A DNA stretch of 64,000 nt, taken from positions 62,001-126,000 of the forward strand of contig NZ_WOFB01000005.1 in assembly GCF_009733865.1 (NCBI RefSeq). Reading direction: 5' to 3'. The stretch comes from Oceanobacillus salinisoli. Its GTDB lineage: Bacteria > Bacillota > Bacilli > Bacillales > Amphibacillaceae. The position numbers and the translations under genes are program-made. Positions 47,199 to 55,576 of the stretch are shown in pieces (the stretch's first letter is position 1; each line of letters begins with the position of its first letter). The notes under the pieces are model-generated. The model saw only the letters and a list, made by a program, of their open reading frames with translations, was not told where the DNA came from and did no database searches.

Positions 47199-48836
47199 TT
47201 ACTTATTCGTAGAAACGGGAAATGAGTTAAGTGTAGCTAATGCAATTTGGAAAAGTAATTGATCTTTAACATTCCCTGGATTGAGATTTGTTAAATCACG
47301 AATTATATTCATTCTATATCGCACAGTATTTTTGTGTATAAATAAAGAATCCGCTGTCTTATCATAGTTTCCATTGTGTTTTAAAAATTGCTTTAATGTA
47401 TCTAAAAGTTCACTGTTTTTCTTTTTATCATAATTTATAATTTCACTAAGGCATTCAGTAACAAGATTCTTGGCCTCCTGTTTTGGATCATCAGAAAAAA
47501 GTATACGTTCTATATTTAATTTAGAGAAATCTCGAATATATAATTGAACTCCTTTACTGTGATTTGAGTCTTTTAACATATTTTCATACGATATTTTTAA
47601 AGCTAATTTTGCTTCGTTATAACTGGTTGATAATTTGTTAACTGAACTTAATCTCCCAATACCTCCATAGAAGGTAGTACTATCCAATTTTGATATTAAT
47701 TTCTCTAACTTATATTTAAGTGTATCTGTATTTACTTCCTGTGAGATTAATAAGGTAAAACGTGATTGTGAATCAAAGCCAATAGGGGTTTTGGGGAATA
47801 ACCATTCTATTTCATTTTCCATGATTTCTAAAAGTTCTTCTTTTTTACTCCATAATGATAGTTCACTATTCCAATCACTTTTTGAATATAAATCCAATAA
47901 AACTACCTTATATTGTTCCTCCAAATCCCAGTTAACTTCTTTCGCGTTTCTAAATAGAACTTCTCGCGTTTTATTGTTGTTTGTATCTAATAACATGAGT
48001 AAGAAGTCATTCTTAAAATGCTGTATTTTGGTAGAGAGTGTTTTTAGACGTTCAATTTCAAGAGCAGTAATCACTGCTGCCTGCTCTAAGGCGGCTTTTT
48101 CCCATGTTTGAAGATTTGATTTCTCCCGCCATAGGAAAACGCCTCCTTCTATACGCTCCGAATTATAAATCCACCTGACAGTACAGTCTAGGTTATTCCA
48201 TTGTAATCGTTGAATGGTTTGTTCGTGGTTGTAATACAGCTCTAAAATCAATTTTTCAATATCGTGTTGTGATAGTATAGAGGTAGCTGAGTTTACTATT
48301 CTATTATTTTTTCTAATATAGATGGTAACAGGTGAATTTGTAATTTTATGGAGTAACTCGGCAAGTTCTTGAATATCTTCCTGATTTTTAAGATGGATAT
48401 GGAATTGCTCATATACTTGATGCGTCTTTTCTAACTCCTGTTGATTTTTTTTATTGATTTGAGTAAATATAGGAACAATCATATCTGCCCAAGAAATATG
48501 GTTTGGCAGCGATATAATTGGAAAGCCATTTGAATTTGCATACACGATGGCTTTACTTGGTAATTTCGGAATATACCTACCTAATTTTACACCAAGACCG
48601 GAACATTTTTTTTCAACAAGTATTTCAAGTAAATTCATTAGGCCTTCTTCCCACTGATTATTGTTGATAAAAGGATACCCAGTCGAAAGTACAAAGTCCC
48701 CTTCTTTACACCATTGATATCCATCTGGAGCATCGATGAATGTTGCGTTAAGTACAAGATTACTTAATCCCTCATTTCCAGCTAATATCTCTGAATCTGT
48801 AAATACTTTTAGTTTAATCATTTCAGTAATATTCAT
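47199..48836 (-). CDS. PucR-family transcriptional regulator
   Basis: The 545-residue protein has an N-terminal PucR sensor domain (about residues 5-125: FTDSEILAGNEGLSN, GDFVLSTGYPF), a middle GGDEF-like CdaR region, and a C-terminal PucR-type HTH (about 480-535: FLKHNGNYDKTADSLFIHKN then TVRYRMNIIRDL). Such regulators control purine, ureide or amino-acid-derivative use. It is divergent from the DUF3311-SSS-M20 operon 440 bases away, so it most likely controls that operon. The effector is unknown. Confidence 0.9.
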   Translation of the reverse strand: MNITEMIKLKVFTDSEILAGNEGLSNLVLNATFIDAPDGYQWCKEGDFVLSTGYPFINNNQWEEGLMNLLEILVEKKCSGLGVKLGRYIPKLPSKAIVYANSNGFPIISLPNHISWADMIVPIFTQINKKNQQELEKTHQVYEQFHIHLKNQEDIQELAELLHKITNSPVTIYIRKNNRIVNSATSILSQHDIEKLILELYYNHEQTIQRLQWNNLDCTVRWIYNSERIEGGVFLWREKSNLQTWEKAALEQAAVITALEIERLKTLSTKIQHFKNDFLLMLLDTNNNKTREVLFRNAKEVNWDLEEQYKVVLLDLYSKSDWNSELSLWSKKEELLEIMENEIEWLFPKTPIGFDSQSRFTLLISQEVNTDTLKYKLEKLISKLDSTTFYGGIGRLSSVNKLSTSYNEAKLALKISYENMLKDSNHSKGVQLYIRDFSKLNIERILFSDDPKQEAKNLVTECLSEIINYDKKKNSELLDTLKQFLKHNGNYDKTADSLFIHKNTVRYRMNIIRDLTNLNPGNVKDQLLFQIALATLNSFPVSTNK

Positions 48837-49021
48837 AAATCATCCCCCATTTAATATTCAGCTATAAATTTTTATAAATAAATTCATTTCTTTGTACAAA
48901 AGAACAAAGTTTAATAGAAATCTTTATTCCTTATTACAATTTAATTCGTGATACACTTTAAAAAACCCTCTATTTTACAGAATAATTCATAATTATAAAA
49001 TATTCCAAACCAAACTGCGAC

Positions 49022-49228
49022 TATCGTGAAGGTTGGAGGAGGATAAAAGTAAACCATGAACGTGCAGTTATATTTTCACTAAATTGGGGTCTCTGCCTAA
49101 AGTACCTTTCAACAACATATGTAAGCGCACCCACCTATTGGGATAGCAGAATCTTTCCGACCTTCACCCTGTCTATATCCAGGACGAAGGAGGGGATGGA
49201 TTAACATCCTGGGATTTATAGGAGGATG
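49022..49228 (+). promoter_or_regulatory. long structured leader, unknown RNA element
   Basis: GTGAAGGTTGG (49026) pairs with CCGACCTTCAC (49157) with one G-T pair, closing a region of 120 bases. Inside, TCTGC (49092) pairs with GCAGA (49146) and CCCACCTATTGGG folds on itself. Downstream, CATCCT and AGGATG (49206-49229) enclose an AGGAGG. I do not recognise a riboswitch class. It lies just upstream of the DUF3311-symporter-hydrolase operon. Confidence 0.35.
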
Positions 49229-49273
49229 AGGCACCATAACAAGTATATGGACCTTATAGAAGGAGGTGAAAGA

Positions 49274-49489
49274 ATGAGTCGAAAAAAATTTCAACGAGCT
49301 TACTGGATTACGGTGTTATTATTACTCTCATCTTTTATCTTTCCAGTGTTTGAATTAGCAAATAAACCTTACCCGATAATAATGGGACTACCATTTTCTT
49401 TCTTTTGGGTTTGTTTGTGGACGTTCATTATATTTATAGCCGTTATCATTTTTCACTTTATCGATCCGGATAACAAAAGGGAGGAATAG
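49274..49489 (+). CDS. DUF3311-type small membrane protein
   Basis: Started at MSRKKFQRAYW after a perfect AGGAGGTGAAAGA the protein has 71 residues and two membrane segments (ITVLLLLSSFIFPVF and FFWVCLWTFIIFIAVIIFHF). A short protein of this type is regularly found directly before SSS-family symporters and may be an accessory subunit. The gap to the symporter start is two bases. Confidence 0.8.
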   Translation: MSRKKFQRAYWITVLLLLSSFIFPVFELANKPYPIIMGLPFSFFWVCLWTFIIFIAVIIFHFIDPDNKREE

Positions 49490-49491
49490 TC

Positions 49492-51003
49492 TTGGAACAA
49501 TGGCAAATTGCTTTGATCATGATGATTGGTTATTTAGCTATCGCTTTGGCTATAGGGATTTTTTCTGGCCGAGGCAGAGATAAAGAATCACTAACTGAAT
49601 TTACTGTGGCAGGAAGAAATTTAAATTTATTTGTTACATGGTTTTTAATGGGTGGAGCCATATTTAGTGCCTTTGCATTCCTTGGTGCACCGGGTTGGGC
49701 TTTCTCTCGTGGTGCTCCAGCATTATATATACTCGCCTATTTAGCGTTAGGTATTCTTCCATGGTATTTTATTGGTCCTAAAATTGGAAAAATCGGTAGA
49801 ACGTTTGGGCTATATTCGCTTGTAGGATTTCTCAAAAAACGTTTTAACAGTAAGGCACTCGCAATTATAATTGGTGTTATTTCCTTCTTTGCATTCATTC
49901 AATATTTAGCTATCCAATTAAAAGGTATGGCCATTATTTTCGATGTAATGACAGAAGGAAGAATTCCTTTCTGGCTTGGCGCATTGATTGCATACGCCAT
50001 AGTTGTCATCTATGTAGCAACAGGTGGGCTACGTGCAGCGGCTTGGTCGGATGTTTTTCAGGGGTTATTAATGATTGTTGTTTCATGGACTGTTGGACTT
50101 ATGATAGTAAATAAATTGAATAATGGTACAAATTCCATGTTCGAAAACATTATAGCAGATAAACCTGGTTTTCTGGAAATTGGTGCGGAAGGATCAACGA
50201 TGTCACCAATGGCTTTTACAACGTTGATTATTGTATCTGCAATCGGCTTACTGATGTGGCCGCATCTCTTTTCACGTTCGTATTCTTCCAAAAGTAAAGC
50301 AATAAAACAAACCGTTATTGCATATCCAATTTTCACTCTGTTTCTCATTCCATTATTACTCGTTGGTTTTGCTGGGGTAAGTGTGATTAGTGTGGAAGAA
50401 CTCGGTGATCCTGACCAAATCTTACCGTATCTAGTGACAACTATATTAGATTTACCTGGCATTGTTTATGGTCTTGTAGGGGCAGCAGCTTTAGCGGCGG
50501 CTATGTCATCATCTGACGTCATTACACACAGTGCATCCCTTGAATTTACGGATGGTGTAATACGTAATATGAAAAAAGACCTTTCAGATAAAGAAGTATT
50601 GTTCATTATGAGAATTGCCGTTGTTACAGTCGGTGCACTTGCTTATTTCGTTGCCGTATTTGGAGGACAGGGTTTAATTGCCTTACTTGCCGGAGCATAT
50701 GGATCAATTGTCCAATTTGCACCAGGGGTCTATAGTGCACTGTATTGGAAACGAGCAACCGGACCAGGGGTAATTACCGGGCTTATAACTGGTTTTGCAG
50801 TAAATGTCTATTACCAAATGATTAACACAGATACTCCATTTGATATCCATGCTGGTACCCTTGGTTTAATTGCTAATATTATCGTCTTTATTGCTGTTAG
50901 CTATTTAACCAAACCACAAAATATGGAAATTGCCGATCGCTATGTAAATATTAATGAAATGGAAGAAGAAACAATAATACTTAATAGAGAGGATGTTAAC
51001 TAA
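49492..51003 (+). CDS. sodium:solute symporter family protein
   Basis: The 503-residue protein has about 13 membrane segments with SSSF motifs: FTVAGRNLNLFVTWFLMGG, the sodium-site stretch GAAALAAAMSSSDVITHSAS, and IVVIYVATGGLRAAAWSDVFQG, the family's most conserved helix. The start is TTG with AAGGGAGGAATAGTC before it. It overlaps the hydrolase gene by one base (TAATG). The substrate is unknown; pairing with an M20 hydrolase suggests an N-acylated or peptide-like amino acid derivative. Confidence 0.9.
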   Translation: MEQWQIALIMMIGYLAIALAIGIFSGRGRDKESLTEFTVAGRNLNLFVTWFLMGGAIFSAFAFLGAPGWAFSRGAPALYILAYLALGILPWYFIGPKIGKIGRTFGLYSLVGFLKKRFNSKALAIIIGVISFFAFIQYLAIQLKGMAIIFDVMTEGRIPFWLGALIAYAIVVIYVATGGLRAAAWSDVFQGLLMIVVSWTVGLMIVNKLNNGTNSMFENIIADKPGFLEIGAEGSTMSPMAFTTLIIVSAIGLLMWPHLFSRSYSSKSKAIKQTVIAYPIFTLFLIPLLLVGFAGVSVISVEELGDPDQILPYLVTTILDLPGIVYGLVGAAALAAAMSSSDVITHSASLEFTDGVIRNMKKDLSDKEVLFIMRIAVVTVGALAYFVAVFGGQGLIALLAGAYGSIVQFAPGVYSALYWKRATGPGVITGLITGFAVNVYYQMINTDTPFDIHAGTLGLIANIIVFIAVSYLTKPQNMEIADRYVNINEMEEETIILNREDVN

Positions 51004-52184
51004 TGCATGCTGAGATAAAAGAGTACCTTTCTCATAATAAGTACAGGCAGATTTTAAAATCACTTGTTCAAACCAATACAACCAATCTTCCAGGAAACGA
51101 AATGGATGTCGTAAACGCTATTCTTGATTTTTTCCCAAGAGAAAAAATTACTTATAACGTCATTGATCATGGTGAAAATAGAGGCTCTCTTGTGATCACC
51201 ATTCCAGGTGTCCAGCAAGACCGCTCCCTCGCATTTGTTGGCCATATTGATACAGTTCCGGTTTCCGATGCGGAGGACTGGAACTATCCTCCTTTTGATG
51301 CAGTAGTTGATGAGAATGGCTTCTTACATGGCCGTGGTTCTGCTGACATGAAGGGCGGTGTCACTGCAATGATTGTCACTGCACTTTATTTTATTGAAAA
51401 GGAAATCACACCACAGAAAACATTGAAGTTCTGCTTCACTGCCGATGAAGAATCAGGTGGAATAGGTGCCATCAGTTTACGTGAGCAAGGATATTTAGAT
51501 GATGTAGAAGCAATGATCATTCCCGAGCCCACAAAGGAAGGGATTGGAATAAGTGAAAAAGGTGCCCTTTGGCTGAATGTTCAGGCTACTGGAAAAGCTG
51601 CACACGGTTCACGCCCAGATCTTGGCATAAACGCAGTAGAAGAAGTAACACTTTTTCTGGAAAAATTAAAACAAACCATTAACACCTCTTATGATGATCC
51701 CTTGTTGGGTAAAACCACCTGCTCCATCACCCAGTTTAAAGGAGGAGTAAAAACAAATATCATTCCAAATCAGGCGATGGCCACGATGGATATTCGAACA
51801 ACGCCTGATCAAGATCATGAGAGAATCATCGGGAGTGCAAATGAAATAGCTAGAGAACAAATGAATAATAAGCCCGGTCTCACTATTAATCTTGAAATTG
51901 AGAACAACCGTCCTCCTGTTTCAACAAATAAAAGTGAAACATTTGTATTAGAAATGCAACAAGTTTACCGTGAATTATCCTATGATTCAACAGTCAAAGG
52001 GCTACAATTTTACACAGACGCATCACAGTTAATCCCTTACCTAAACATTCCATTTGTCATACTAGGTCCTGGAAAAGAAGAAATGGCCCACCAAACAAAT
52101 GAATGTATAGAGCTTTCGTCTGTTGAAAAAGTGGCAGAGATATATCTTTCTTATTTATTAAGAGGTGAAAAGACCAGCGATTAA
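51003..52184 (+). CDS. M20-family metallohydrolase (ArgE/DapE type)
   Basis: The 393-residue di-zinc amidohydrolase has GHIDTVPV, GRGSADMKGG, the catalytic DEESGG, PEPT, and AAHGSRP in the dimerisation domain, and a final His in MAHQTNE. This is the ArgE/DapE/CPG2 layout, different from the M20D enzyme at 12.7 kb. It is the last gene of the operon with DUF3311 and the symporter, so import and cleavage of the same compound is likely. The substrate cannot be fixed from sequence. Confidence 0.88.
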   Translation: MHAEIKEYLSHNKYRQILKSLVQTNTTNLPGNEMDVVNAILDFFPREKITYNVIDHGENRGSLVITIPGVQQDRSLAFVGHIDTVPVSDAEDWNYPPFDAVVDENGFLHGRGSADMKGGVTAMIVTALYFIEKEITPQKTLKFCFTADEESGGIGAISLREQGYLDDVEAMIIPEPTKEGIGISEKGALWLNVQATGKAAHGSRPDLGINAVEEVTLFLEKLKQTINTSYDDPLLGKTTCSITQFKGGVKTNIIPNQAMATMDIRTTPDQDHERIIGSANEIAREQMNNKPGLTINLEIENNRPPVSTNKSETFVLEMQQVYRELSYDSTVKGLQFYTDASQLIPYLNIPFVILGPGKEEMAHQTNECIELSSVEKVAEIYLSYLLRGEKTSD

Positions 52185-52197
52185 TGCTGGTCTTTTT
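52168..52197 (+). terminator. terminator overlapping the stop of the M20 gene
   Basis: AAAGACCAGC pairs with GCTGGTCTTT and is followed by TTCC; the left arm lies inside the last codons. Confidence 0.85.
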
Positions 52198-52274
52198 CCA
52201 TAAATAATACGAACAGGATAAGCATCTCGTTGGGATATGATAAAACGCTTTTTCTAATTACAGTAGAATATATA

Positions 52275-52325
52275 GGGTCAGTTCCCTGCCACGCTAGCAC
52301 TTTAGCGCAGTAGGAGGACTGATCC
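52275..52325 (+). repeat. GGGTCAG hairpin repeat (R3), copy 1
   Basis: GGGTCAGTTCCCTGCCACGCTA pairs imperfectly with TAGCGCAGTAGGAGGACTGATCC. The near-identical copy 2 is at 52909. Confidence 0.7.
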
Positions 52326-52386
52326 TTTTCCCAGAAAGCTAACAATAACAATCACTTATTTTTGGTTTGCAAACTGCTTTTCGTGT

Positions 52387-52392
52387 TATAAT
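52387..52392 (+). promoter_or_regulatory. promoter of the antisense (antitoxin) RNA
   Basis: TGTTATAAT is an extended -10 box. Upstream TTTGGTTTGCAAAC offers only a weak -35 (TTGGTT with a 19-base spacer). Transcription should start near 52399. Confidence 0.55.
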
Positions 52393-52398
52393 AAACAT

Positions 52399-52547
52399 AG
52401 AGACAGGAAAAAGACATAAACTAATAAAGACCGAAGATACGTCAATATCTCCGGTCAGCAATAAATCGCTCCCCTTTAAGAGGGGTCAGCGCAGGTAAGG
52501 AATAGACCTCACTCGGCTGTCAAACTAAGGGAGGTCTATTTTTTTTG
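52399..52547 (+). ncRNA. candidate antisense antitoxin RNA of a type I toxin-antitoxin pair
   Basis: The RNA would run from the promoter at 52387 to a terminator formed by ATAGACCTC (52502) and GAGGTCTAT (52531) with a tail of eight T. It contains further hairpins (GACCGAAGATA ... TATCTCCGGTC and CTCCCCTTTAAGAGGGG). Its 3' end overlaps the last codons of the toxin gene on the other strand, so base pairing with toxin mRNA is built in. This is the RatA/TxpA-type convergent layout. Confidence 0.65.
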
Positions 52548-52613
52548 GTTAATAATCGTCACAACGAGCGTTGCAAAAGCAATCATTAAAACCAGTGTCT
52601 CAAAAACAGACAA
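52536..52613 (-). CDS. putative holin-like type I toxin (25 residues)
   Basis: A 25-residue membrane peptide starts at TTG and reads SVFETLVLMIAFATLVV, then TIINQKK. The acidic residue near the N-terminus, the single membrane helix LMIAFATLVVTII and the lysine tail match the putative holin-like toxin family (Hol-Tox, as in TxpA-like peptides). GGAAGGGGGTG lies 6-8 bases before the TTG. It is too short for ordinary gene calling. An antisense RNA overlaps its 3' end. High expression would be expected to damage the membrane. Confidence 0.75.
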   Translation of the reverse strand: MSVFETLVLMIAFATLVVTIINQKK

Positions 52614-52711
52614 GGGCAACACCCCCTTCCGTTATAGCGTATCGTATGACACTACAACCGACAGGAATGCGCCGACCTCCCTTAAGGAAAACACGATTAT
52701 TGCATATTTCC

Positions 52712-52739
52712 ATTATATCACTTGCCTAGGGAGTTTAAA
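52712..52739 (-). promoter_or_regulatory. promoter of the toxin mRNA
   Basis: On the minus strand TTTAAA and TATAAT are separated by 16 bases. The 5' UTR would be about 85-90 bases, long as in other type I toxins. Confidence 0.5.
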
Positions 52740-52827
52740 GAAGACGATTTTTAATTTTCCTTCAGCAACTATTTTCTCCGTGTTGATGATTGGCCATTAG
52801 ATACAATATGAACCTAATCACTCTTGA

Positions 52828-52902
52828 ATAAAGGGAAACTTCACTTTATTGGGGTGCACTTTCCCCACTGATTGTTAGTTGAACGAATCGGGCGTTTACT
52901 AA
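52828..52902 (+). repeat. intergenic repeat family R1, copy 8 (truncated)
   Basis: AATAAAGGGAAACTTCAC, TTTATTGGGG / CCCCACTGATTG, TTGAACGAATCGGGCGTTTACT are recognisable; the right half is replaced by hairpin repeat R3. Confidence 0.65.
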
Positions 52903-52908
52903 TATACA

Positions 52909-52965
52909 GGGTCAGCCCCCTGCCACGCTATCAATTTAGCGCAGTGAGGGACTGACCCTTTTTTC
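52909..52965 (+). repeat. GGGTCAG hairpin repeat (R3), copy 2
   Basis: GGGTCAGCCCCCTGCCACGCTA and TAGCGCAGTGAGGGACTGACCC form a long hairpin with a TCAATT loop, followed by TTTTTTCCTTTT. On the plus strand it looks like a terminator. Both R3 copies have the same orientation and bracket the toxin-antitoxin locus. Confidence 0.75.
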
Positions 52966-52968
52966 CTT

Positions 52969-53826
52969 TTAACCAATACGCATTAACGCGCCATCAGGCT
53001 TTGGTAAATCTTGTTCTTTTATCTGATTCATTTTACAAAAATGGTCAAAAAATCGTTGCGCAGTCTCTCGTTCCTCTGAATCACGTTTTAAAGAAACCAT
53101 ATCAAGTAAAATTTGAGCCATCCATACATTATCAAAATAACGGTATTTCCCTGTATTCCATGCCATTTTATGGGGGAGTTTTTCATTTACATAATAGTTC
53201 CAAAAGAGCATTTGATCCGATTCTTCTTCTGTAAGTTGGAGTCTGAATTTGGAATGAGCAGGTATATATCCATCTTCACAAAGCTTACCAATAAAATCTT
53301 CATTCACCATGTAGACACCTAAGATACGTCTATCTTTTTCAGGCACACTGGAATCCCTTGCTGTTAAAAGGCAAGCACTATTTTGGTGCATGCGGATGGG
53401 TTTGTTTGGCTTCCCTTTGTTAGTACCACTTTTTATGACAGCTGAAAAAACCTTCCAGTCTGAAAAAGCACGATTCTGTTCTTCTGAATCACACCAGAAA
53501 ACCATTTGTGATTTGGGATGAAGTTTATGATTTTTCATCAGTTTTTCATGTTCTAATCGAAGTTGCTGTTCATGACGTTGAACTTTTTTCTCCTCTTCCC
53601 TCTTCCATTCTTCTTTCTTTCGTTCCATTTCCTTTTTTTGTATCATTTCTTCAAGGGAATGTGCAGCACTTTGATCATGCAGTTCTAAGTGCTTTTCAAA
53701 TACGTCGGGGAAAACAAACTTTTTATTTTCCGATGTGAAATGTATTTCAATAAAAGAATCATTATACTTAACGATACTACCGACGCCAAATTGCTCATGT
53801 GTAACTTTCTTATTGATAAGATTCAA
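52969..53826 (-). CDS. conserved hypothetical protein with central coiled coil
   Basis: The best start is TTG at 53826, preceded by AAGGAGGACTAAAATA, giving 285 residues; a longer frame upstream adds 45 residues without a good site. The N-terminal 60 residues (VTHEQFGVGSIVKYNDSFIE ...) look like a small beta-barrel domain. Then comes a charged coiled coil of about 50 residues (KEEWKREEEKKVQRHEQQL) and a C-terminal globular part with RRILGVYMVNEDF and NTGKYRYFDN. I cannot name the family or function. No cysteine motif or membrane segment is seen. Confidence 0.7.
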   Translation of the reverse strand: MNLINKKVTHEQFGVGSIVKYNDSFIEIHFTSENKKFVFPDVFEKHLELHDQSAAHSLEEMIQKKEMERKKEEWKREEEKKVQRHEQQLRLEHEKLMKNHKLHPKSQMVFWCDSEEQNRAFSDWKVFSAVIKSGTNKGKPNKPIRMHQNSACLLTARDSSVPEKDRRILGVYMVNEDFIGKLCEDGYIPAHSKFRLQLTEEESDQMLFWNYYVNEKLPHKMAWNTGKYRYFDNVWMAQILLDMVSLKRDSEERETAQRFFDHFCKMNQIKEQDLPKPDGALMRIG

Positions 53827-54398
53827 TATTTTAGTCCTCCTTATAGTTAAAAAACTGGTTCCCTTACCCAACCAACTTACCTTTAGAGCTACTCCTTTGT
53901 TTGAATCCGACTTTTTTGAAATGACTCTCTGTAGTCGCCCTTCAACAGTGAGATTCACCATTTAACACCTAGATTCTATAACACATTTTCTTTTTCATCA
54001 TACTAAAAAGGAAATTAAAAAAACGCATCCATCCTTCTATCTGTATAGAAATACATCCAGAATATGAAATACGATTTAAAAAAGTAATTGTATGATTATT
54101 GTAACATTTATTTTGAAGAATCACAAATTAATTATTGACAATACATTTTATTATGTTATATAATAAAATATTTTTCAAGATACAAATTCATTGTATTTGG
54201 AAATACTTTATAACAATCTTCACCTATCACACCCTTTAACAGAACCATTTTGCCTTAAACAACTTTTGATTCTTTTCAACAACACAAAATCTCCCCTTAG
54301 ATAAGAATTTATCCAAAAGGGAGAAATCGGCACAACTTTATTTATAATTGATAGCTTAACTTATGAAATACCTGCTTAAGACATTAGAATATCATCTT
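53827..54398. other. AT-rich intergenic region, no gene seen
   Basis: The sequence is very AT-rich (notably 54050-54200) and holds only tiny ORFs. It contains the promoter region of the hypothetical gene on the minus strand. At 54290-54330 TCTCCCCTTAGATAAG and TTATCCAAAAGGGAGA form an imperfect hairpin. Confidence 0.4.
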
Positions 54399-54790
54399 TT
54401 ATAGTTTAACAAGCATTCTTCCACGTACTTTTCCTTCTAAAATATCTGCTAATACTCCCGGTAGTTCATTTAATGAGATTTCATTGACCATATCTTCATT
54501 TAGCGTTGTTGGTTTCAAATCATCACCAAGACGTTCCCAAACTTTTACACGCTTCTTCATTGGATATTCGACCGAGTCAATGCCAAGTCAATTGACACCT
54601 CTTGAAATTAAGGAAAAACGGTAGTGGAAACTTCTATTCCACCCGTTAAACCACATGTAGCTACAGAACTACCATATTTCAATGTATTAAGTATTACTGG
54701 AGGGTTTTCCCAAGCGGATATGCTGTTTTCACTCGTTCCAATGTTTGTGTAATCCACTCTGTAGCCATTTGTTTGGATACCCATCCCTAT
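54399..54790 (-). pseudogene. decayed YhdH/AcuI-type quinone oxidoreductase gene
   Basis: The minus strand contains LKYGSSVATCGLTGG and VSTTVFP, then, after a frame change and an in-frame TGA, LGIDSVEYPMKKRVKVWERL, VNEISLNELPGVLADIL and EGKVRGRMLVKL with the stop at 54399. This is the C-terminal third of a YhdH-family (acrylyl-CoA reductase-like) MDR protein. A premature stop and at least one frameshift show that it is not functional. Conventional calling finds no ORF here. Confidence 0.8.
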
Positions 54791-54797
54791 CTATTGA

Positions 54798-55565
54798 TTA
54801 TTTCATGACAAATCCGCCATCAACATAAAGGGTTTGGCCTGTCATAAATTCACTCCATTCCGATGCCAAAAACAGCACGGGTCCTTCCACATCACGAGGT
54901 GTTGTGAGCCTTCGTAACGGGGTTTGTGAAATGATTATATCTTTGACCTCTTCTTTTGTATCTCGGGTAGTATCTGTCGGATAAACCAGTCCAGGAGCTA
55001 CGCAATTAACACGGATACCGAAAAGGCCAAGTTCTGCTGCCAAATTCCGGCTATAGCCAACCACGGCTGTCTTTGCTGTTGTATATTCATGGTATGGAAC
55101 AATCGGTCTTTCCACTAAATTACTGACCATATTAATAATACTGCCACTACTTTGCTTTTTCATTGCGGGTATGACAGCTTGGCAAACATGGTGAATAGAG
55201 CGAACGGCTCCATCGATTTGTCCTTGATAATCGTCCCAATTTAATTGCCAGGCTAATTTCCGCTGTTCAGGGTTAAACATAAATGACTTAAACGCATTAT
55301 TTACGACAACATCGATTTTTCCCGCCTCCAGGAGAATTTCCTCAACCATCTCGTTCACAGCACTCTCATCCGTAACATCCGCACCAATTGCCCACGCATC
55401 ACCGCCAAGCTCTATACAGGAAGTGACTACCTCCTCTGCGGCCCTTTTGTTTTGGAGGTAATTAACAACAACTGTCGCACCCTCGCGTGCAAACCCACGG
55501 GCAAGAGAAGCACCAATTCCACGGCTCGAACCGGTTACAAGAACCACTTTATTTTTAAAATTCAT
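54798..55565 (-). CDS. SDR-family oxidoreductase of the TPP-riboswitch operon
   Basis: Started at MNFKNKVVLVTG (after GAGGAGTGTTTCG) the protein has 255 residues. It has the NAD(P) motif GSSRGIGAS, NNAF in place of NNAG, the catalytic Ser in MVSNL, YTTAK with Tyr/Lys, and the C-terminal GQTLYVDGG. It is the last gene of the operon, 11 bases after the binding-protein stop. Next to LuxC/LuxE-type proteins a role in reducing the aldehyde product to an alcohol is plausible. That role is inference. Confidence 0.85.
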   Translation of the reverse strand: MNFKNKVVLVTGSSRGIGASLARGFAREGATVVVNYLQNKRAAEEVVTSCIELGGDAWAIGADVTDESAVNEMVEEILLEAGKIDVVVNNAFKSFMFNPEQRKLAWQLNWDDYQGQIDGAVRSIHHVCQAVIPAMKKQSSGSIINMVSNLVERPIVPYHEYTTAKTAVVGYSRNLAAELGLFGIRVNCVAPGLVYPTDTTRDTKEEVKDIIISQTPLRRLTTPRDVEGPVLFLASEWSEFMTGQTLYVDGGFVMK

Positions 55566-55576
55566 CGAAACACTCC

